Shown: positions 60,595 to 64,000 of the stretch, piece by piece
Layout of the letters: each line of letters begins with the position of its first letter
Position numbering within the stretch: the stretch's first letter is position 1
DNA from: Macrotis lagotis
Taxonomy: Eukaryota > Chordata > Mammalia > Peramelemorphia > Peramelidae
Length of the DNA stretch: 64,000 nt
Direction: 5' to 3'
NCBI RefSeq assembly: GCF_037893015.1
Contig: NC_133658.1
Coordinates: 284,895,719 to 284,959,718, forward strand
Notes under the pieces: model-generated
Database searches by the model: none
Told to the model about the DNA's origin: nothing
The model's input: only the letters and a program-made list of their open reading frames with translations
Translations under genes and position numbers: made by a program

Positions 60595-60810
60595 TTGGAT
60601 AGAGCACTGGCCCTAGAGTCAGAAGGACCTGATTTCAAATCCGATCTCAGACACATCATAATTGCCTAGCTGTGTGACCTTGGGCAAGTCACTTAACTCC
60701 ACTGTTAAAACTAAAAAAACTTGTAAAAACTTGTAAAAAATTTGTAAAACTTGCAAAACTAAAAAAGGCCAAAGGAAAATGCTAAAACTTGTAAAAATTA
60801 AAAAAAATTT
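60577..60810 (+). mobile_element. tRNA-derived SINE with an unusual AACTTGTAAAA-rich tail
   Basis: Body GGCAGCTAGGTGGCACATTG to CACTTAACTCCACTG (60712). In place of a plain A tail there are repeated AAACTTGTAAAAA units up to about 60810, with one GGCCAAAGGAAAATGC insert. Confidence 0.8.
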
Positions 60811-61819
60811 TAGACTTAGAGCTAAAAAGGACCTTTGAAGCCATCTAATCTAACCCCTTCATTTTATAAATGGGGAAATTGAGACCCCAAAGAAGTTAAT
60901 TGATGAATTTGTCCAAAGTCCCACAGTTAATAACTAAAACAGAATAAAGATTTAAGCACAGGTCCTCTGACTCAAAGCTAATGTATATTCCACTGATATC
61001 AATTGAGGATGGTTGATAGAAAATTCACTGGAAAAATGGAAGAAATGGAGAAAAAAGTATATGCCATAAAGTTAGACTTTTTCAAGATGCTGCTTCATTT
61101 TGCTTAACTTTTTGTAAGGGATGAAACTAGGAAGGAGGGAAAATATACACTAAGAAATGTGGGTGATATAAAATCAAAAGACATCGATTCCCCCAAAAAA
61201 CCATATACTGAATGCCAAAGAACAGTCCAAACAGAAATGGATAAAAGAAGAGGAAATAATGTGGGTTGAGGTGGTTGAAGGCCACATGAACTAGGTCTTG
61301 AACGTAAAGAGGGAACTGCATAAGCAGAGATAGAGAAGGATGATCCAGGTGAGTGCTTTGGAACAAGCATGGGCCAATGGCATCTGTCTGCCTAGAATGG
61401 AGGGCACCTAGAGAGGAATAGTGAGAGATCCCAGGATGAAATAAGGTAAGAAGAGAAAGACAAAAGCACAGACGGTAAAGGGACCTGATTGCCAAACTAC
61501 AGAAGCTGAACTTAGGACCTAGCATAGCACATTGTAAATAGAAAGCACATAATATCTGTTGAATTAAACATGACTCTGGAGTCACTGAAGGTTTTCAAGG
61601 ATATGTATGACATCCACAAAGAAGTGTCTCAGGAAAGTTAAACAAAAGTTCAAGTTCTTTCTCCAGGAATTTGGCTTACTCCCAGGAAAAGAGAACACAG
61701 CTGTGGTTCTTCCTGATTAGCAGAAGCTGGCACCCGTGGGTAGGATAAACCACTTATTTCACTGCCCTACAGTCTTGTTCCCCTGGCAATCAGATGGCCT
61801 CTACTGGCCAGAACAAAGG

Positions 61820-62150
61820 ATGATATATCTAGGCCTGGAAAGGACCTCAACCTGGCCCAACCCTTTTTTTTGTTTGTTTGTTTGTTTTGCAAGGCAATGG
61901 GGTTAAGTGGCTTGCCCAAGGCCACACAGCTAGGTAATTATTAAGTGTCTGAGGCCAAATTTGAACTCAGGTTCTCCAGACTCCAAGGCCGGTGCTTTAT
62001 CCACTGTACCACCTAGTCGCCCCAACCCCTTTGTTTTAGAATGAGGAAACTGAGGCTCAGCCAGGTTCAGTCATTTGCCTCAGGGTCACAGAACAGTAGT
62101 AAGCACCGGACTCACCAAGAGCCAAAGTTCTTTTCACAGTACCATGCTGA
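61820..62150 (-). repeat. Antisense MIR-type relic split by a SINE
   Basis: Left part GCCTGGAAAGGACCTCAACC, right part TTTAGAATGAGGAAACTGAG and CTCAGGGTCACAGAACAGTA; the SINE at 61868-62021 lies between. Confidence 0.6.
61868..62021 (-). mobile_element. Full-length tRNA-derived SINE, antisense, nested
   Basis: T/TTTG run, GCAAGGCAATGGGGTTAAGT, GGCCACACAGCTAGGTAATT, ending CTGTACCACCTAGTCGCC. Target duplication CCAACCCTTTT (61857-61867) and CCAACCCCTTTG (62022-62033). Confidence 0.9.
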
Positions 62151-62454
62151 CTCAGGAGTTTTTAATTTCCTTCCAGGTACCATTTCTTTTAAACTATCTT
62201 TTTTTTTCACATTCCCTTATCCACGGCATGATCTCATTAAAAATCATGGAACCTAGGATGCCACCAGAGACCCATGAGTAGCCTCAGTATATATAGCATG
62301 AAGTCAGATTAAATAAGAGTTTCATAACAAGGTCATCATTTGGGAACTAGCACAAGTTCATAGGATGGTCATCATGGTCATATATTTATATAACATTCAC
62401 GAAAAATGCCATCATCCTCCATTTGAAGTAATGAGGTCTTTATACTTAGTACCC

Positions 62455-62511
62455 ATATTCACATACATACACATATGAATATATACATATGCATATGTAT
62501 GTACACACACA

Positions 62512-62560
<49 letters not shown>
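62455..62560 (+). repeat. CA-rich compound microsatellite
   Basis: ACATACACATATGAATATAT passing into a long CA run ending near 62559. Confidence 0.95.
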
Positions 62561-62562
<2 letters not shown>

Positions 62563-63845
62563 GTATATGAGATCCTCTGTAATTAGGAACCAAGGGGAGA
62601 ATGCTTGGATGTTGCTAAAGGCCAACCAAGAGTGAAAAGCTATTGGATTAGGCAAATCTAGAGACTGAAAACTTAACTCCAAGACACTAACACTGGTGGG
62701 CATATTGTATTGTTCACCCATACCCTTGCCACCTCATACAGGAAGGTTTAGAAAAGAAGAAGCAGGACCGGATGTGGGCAATGCATTTTTTAAAATAATT
62801 ATGAATGCCAAAATGCATTGGCTAGTATAGGGGATTATAGTCATTCTGATTTATAGCAATGACTGTGAGGTACTGCCATTTTTTCCTTTTTACTTCATGG
62901 CAAGAGTCCCTAATGCCAGGTCATGAAAGGTAATGGACCATGGCATCATAAGCTGTCATGGTCCAGGAGACAAGCTCCCTACAGGCTGAACAAAGCATTC
63001 AGGTGGGGAAATTCTTGGAAGGTTCAAGGTCGGAAAGTTCCCTCTTTCATTCCCTCAGCTGGGGCTCATAGCCACACTGGCTCCCAGGGAGAATCAAAGA
63101 GCCACCAGCATCTTCTTCATGATCAATACTCACATTTCTATAGCATTTTATTTATTTAAAAAAAAAACCACTTTCCTCACCAAAAGTTCTGTGAGGTAGT
63201 GTGTGAATTATGACTCTCCCTTTTGAGTAGATAAGGAAACAAGAGCTTAGTGTGATGAAATAACCAACCAACTGTCCAATATCTGAGCTAGGAGTCAAAA
63301 TTAGGGCTTCTGACCTGGAATTCAGTATTTGCCACAAGTGGTTGGAGAAAAGTACTAAGGCTCTGATGAGACCTTCATCAGGCAAACAGGTCACAGGAGT
63401 CCCCAAAATAAGGTTCAAGACAACAGTGAGATAAACTGTGTGTATCTAGTCTCAGATATAGTTGCCCTCATTCTTTCAGGACTAGGGGTATGGAGATCTT
63501 TTTTCAGGTTTTTGGATCAAGCTCCTTACCTACTATGGTCACATGGAATAGACTCCTGGGTGTTTTTACTGCCAATTATCCATTTCCTATGGTACCTACT
63601 GAAGTGAGCTGGCAATACGCAAATCAAACACCTCAAGTGAAACCAATCCTCATTTATCAACATGTGTCACTCCACTTCCTCCAGCCTGGTCCTTTCACTG
63701 CCTCTACACACCATGCTCACTCTTTCCTCTGTGACTTCATGCAACCCATGACCCTTAATGAGAATGCCCTTTCTTTTTCCCTGACACTTTCCAAATCTCA
63801 CCCTTCTTCCAAAGCCCAGTACAAGTCCTATGTTCTACACTTAGT

Positions 63846-64000
63846 CTAAATCAGTGACTGGCAAACTACAACTCAAGACCAAAGCTAGTCTGTAACCTGT
63901 TTTTGTCTGGCCCTAGCCAAGAATGAGTTTTACCATTTTTAATACAATAATTTTTTATTTAAAATGTTAAAAGAAACTTCTTAGCTCATGAGACAGGCTG
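63846..64000 (+). repeat. Ancient DNA-transposon-like repeat, cut by the window end
   Basis: CAGTGACTGGCAAACTACAA, AACCTGTTTTTGTCTGGCCC and ATGAGTTTTACCATTTTTAA resemble a mammal-wide hAT-type MER repeat. Family name uncertain. Confidence 0.5.

Larger units (their letters stand above)
40005..64000 (-). other. RXRA: RXRA intron upstream of exon 5 (incomplete)
   Basis: At least 24 kb. I looked on the minus strand for the zinc-finger exons (CRDNKDC, CQYCRYQKC and similar) and saw none, so the 5' half of the gene lies beyond 64000. The stretch holds SINEs, a probable solo LTR, L2 fragments (46395-46530, 46670-46780, 49845-50170, 51755-51880, 53035-53200, 53275-53505, 63650-63840), antisense MIR relics (40430-40595, 42955-43110, 48690-48835, 50985-51155, 54150-54290, 56345-56505, 60805-60995), two tandem duplications, a minisatellite and long GA/CA tracts. 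Confidence 0.8.

Noticed and set aside
61127-61585. 152-codon minus-strand open frame
   Set aside because: Hydrophobic low-information translation with no family resemblance, in sequence that looks like old repeat.
40005-64000. Search for RXRA zinc-finger exons (DNA-binding domain)
   Set aside because: No minus-strand sequence encoding the cysteine-rich motifs was seen; these exons should lie beyond the window.

Overview
The window is mammalian nuclear DNA, almost certainly from a marsupial. It holds the 3' half of one gene, RXRA (retinoid X receptor alpha), on the minus strand. Six coding exons with canonical GT-AG borders spell, without a break, the residues that correspond to 205-462 of human RXRA: the end of the hinge, the whole ligand-binding domain and the AF-2 helix. 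I call them exons 5-10 by analogy with the human gene. The A/B domain and the zinc-finger DNA-binding domain (exons 1-4) were not found and should lie beyond base 64000. The marsupial call rests on many copies of a tRNA-derived SINE (head GGCAGCTAGGTGGCGCAG, oligo-A tail), on RTE/BovB-like SINE tails, and on MIR/CORE-SINE and L2 relics. An Australian marsupial is possible but is only a guess.

Layout, in plus coordinates with transcription running right to left. 1-1052: downstream flank. About 1053-8698: terminal exon 3' UTR, whose end I cannot fix; several AATAAA signals are listed. 8699-8846: exon 10 coding part. 12843-12948: exon 9. 18387-18478: exon 8. 20327-20459: exon 7. 28836-28965: exon 6. 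39835-40004: exon 5. 40005-64000: at least 24 kb of the intron upstream of exon 5.

The introns are filled with SINEs (several nested in older repeats, with clear target-site duplications), MIR and L2 fragments, one probable solo LTR, long microsatellites, many homopolymeric G runs, and two patches of a degenerate ~24-bp minisatellite. Three local duplications stand out: a ~240-bp copy pair flanking exon 10, a ~135-bp tandem unit at 45.9 kb, and a ~100-bp tandem unit at 60.4 kb that contains a SINE head. Some repeat-poor stretches (about 10.9-11.7, 33.6-34.0, 44.9-45.3 and 57.6-58.2 kb) look like candidate regulatory DNA, judged by eye only.

I found no second protein-coding gene, no RNA gene, no CRISPR array and no undescribed biological system. 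What is notable is genome structure around a very conserved receptor gene.
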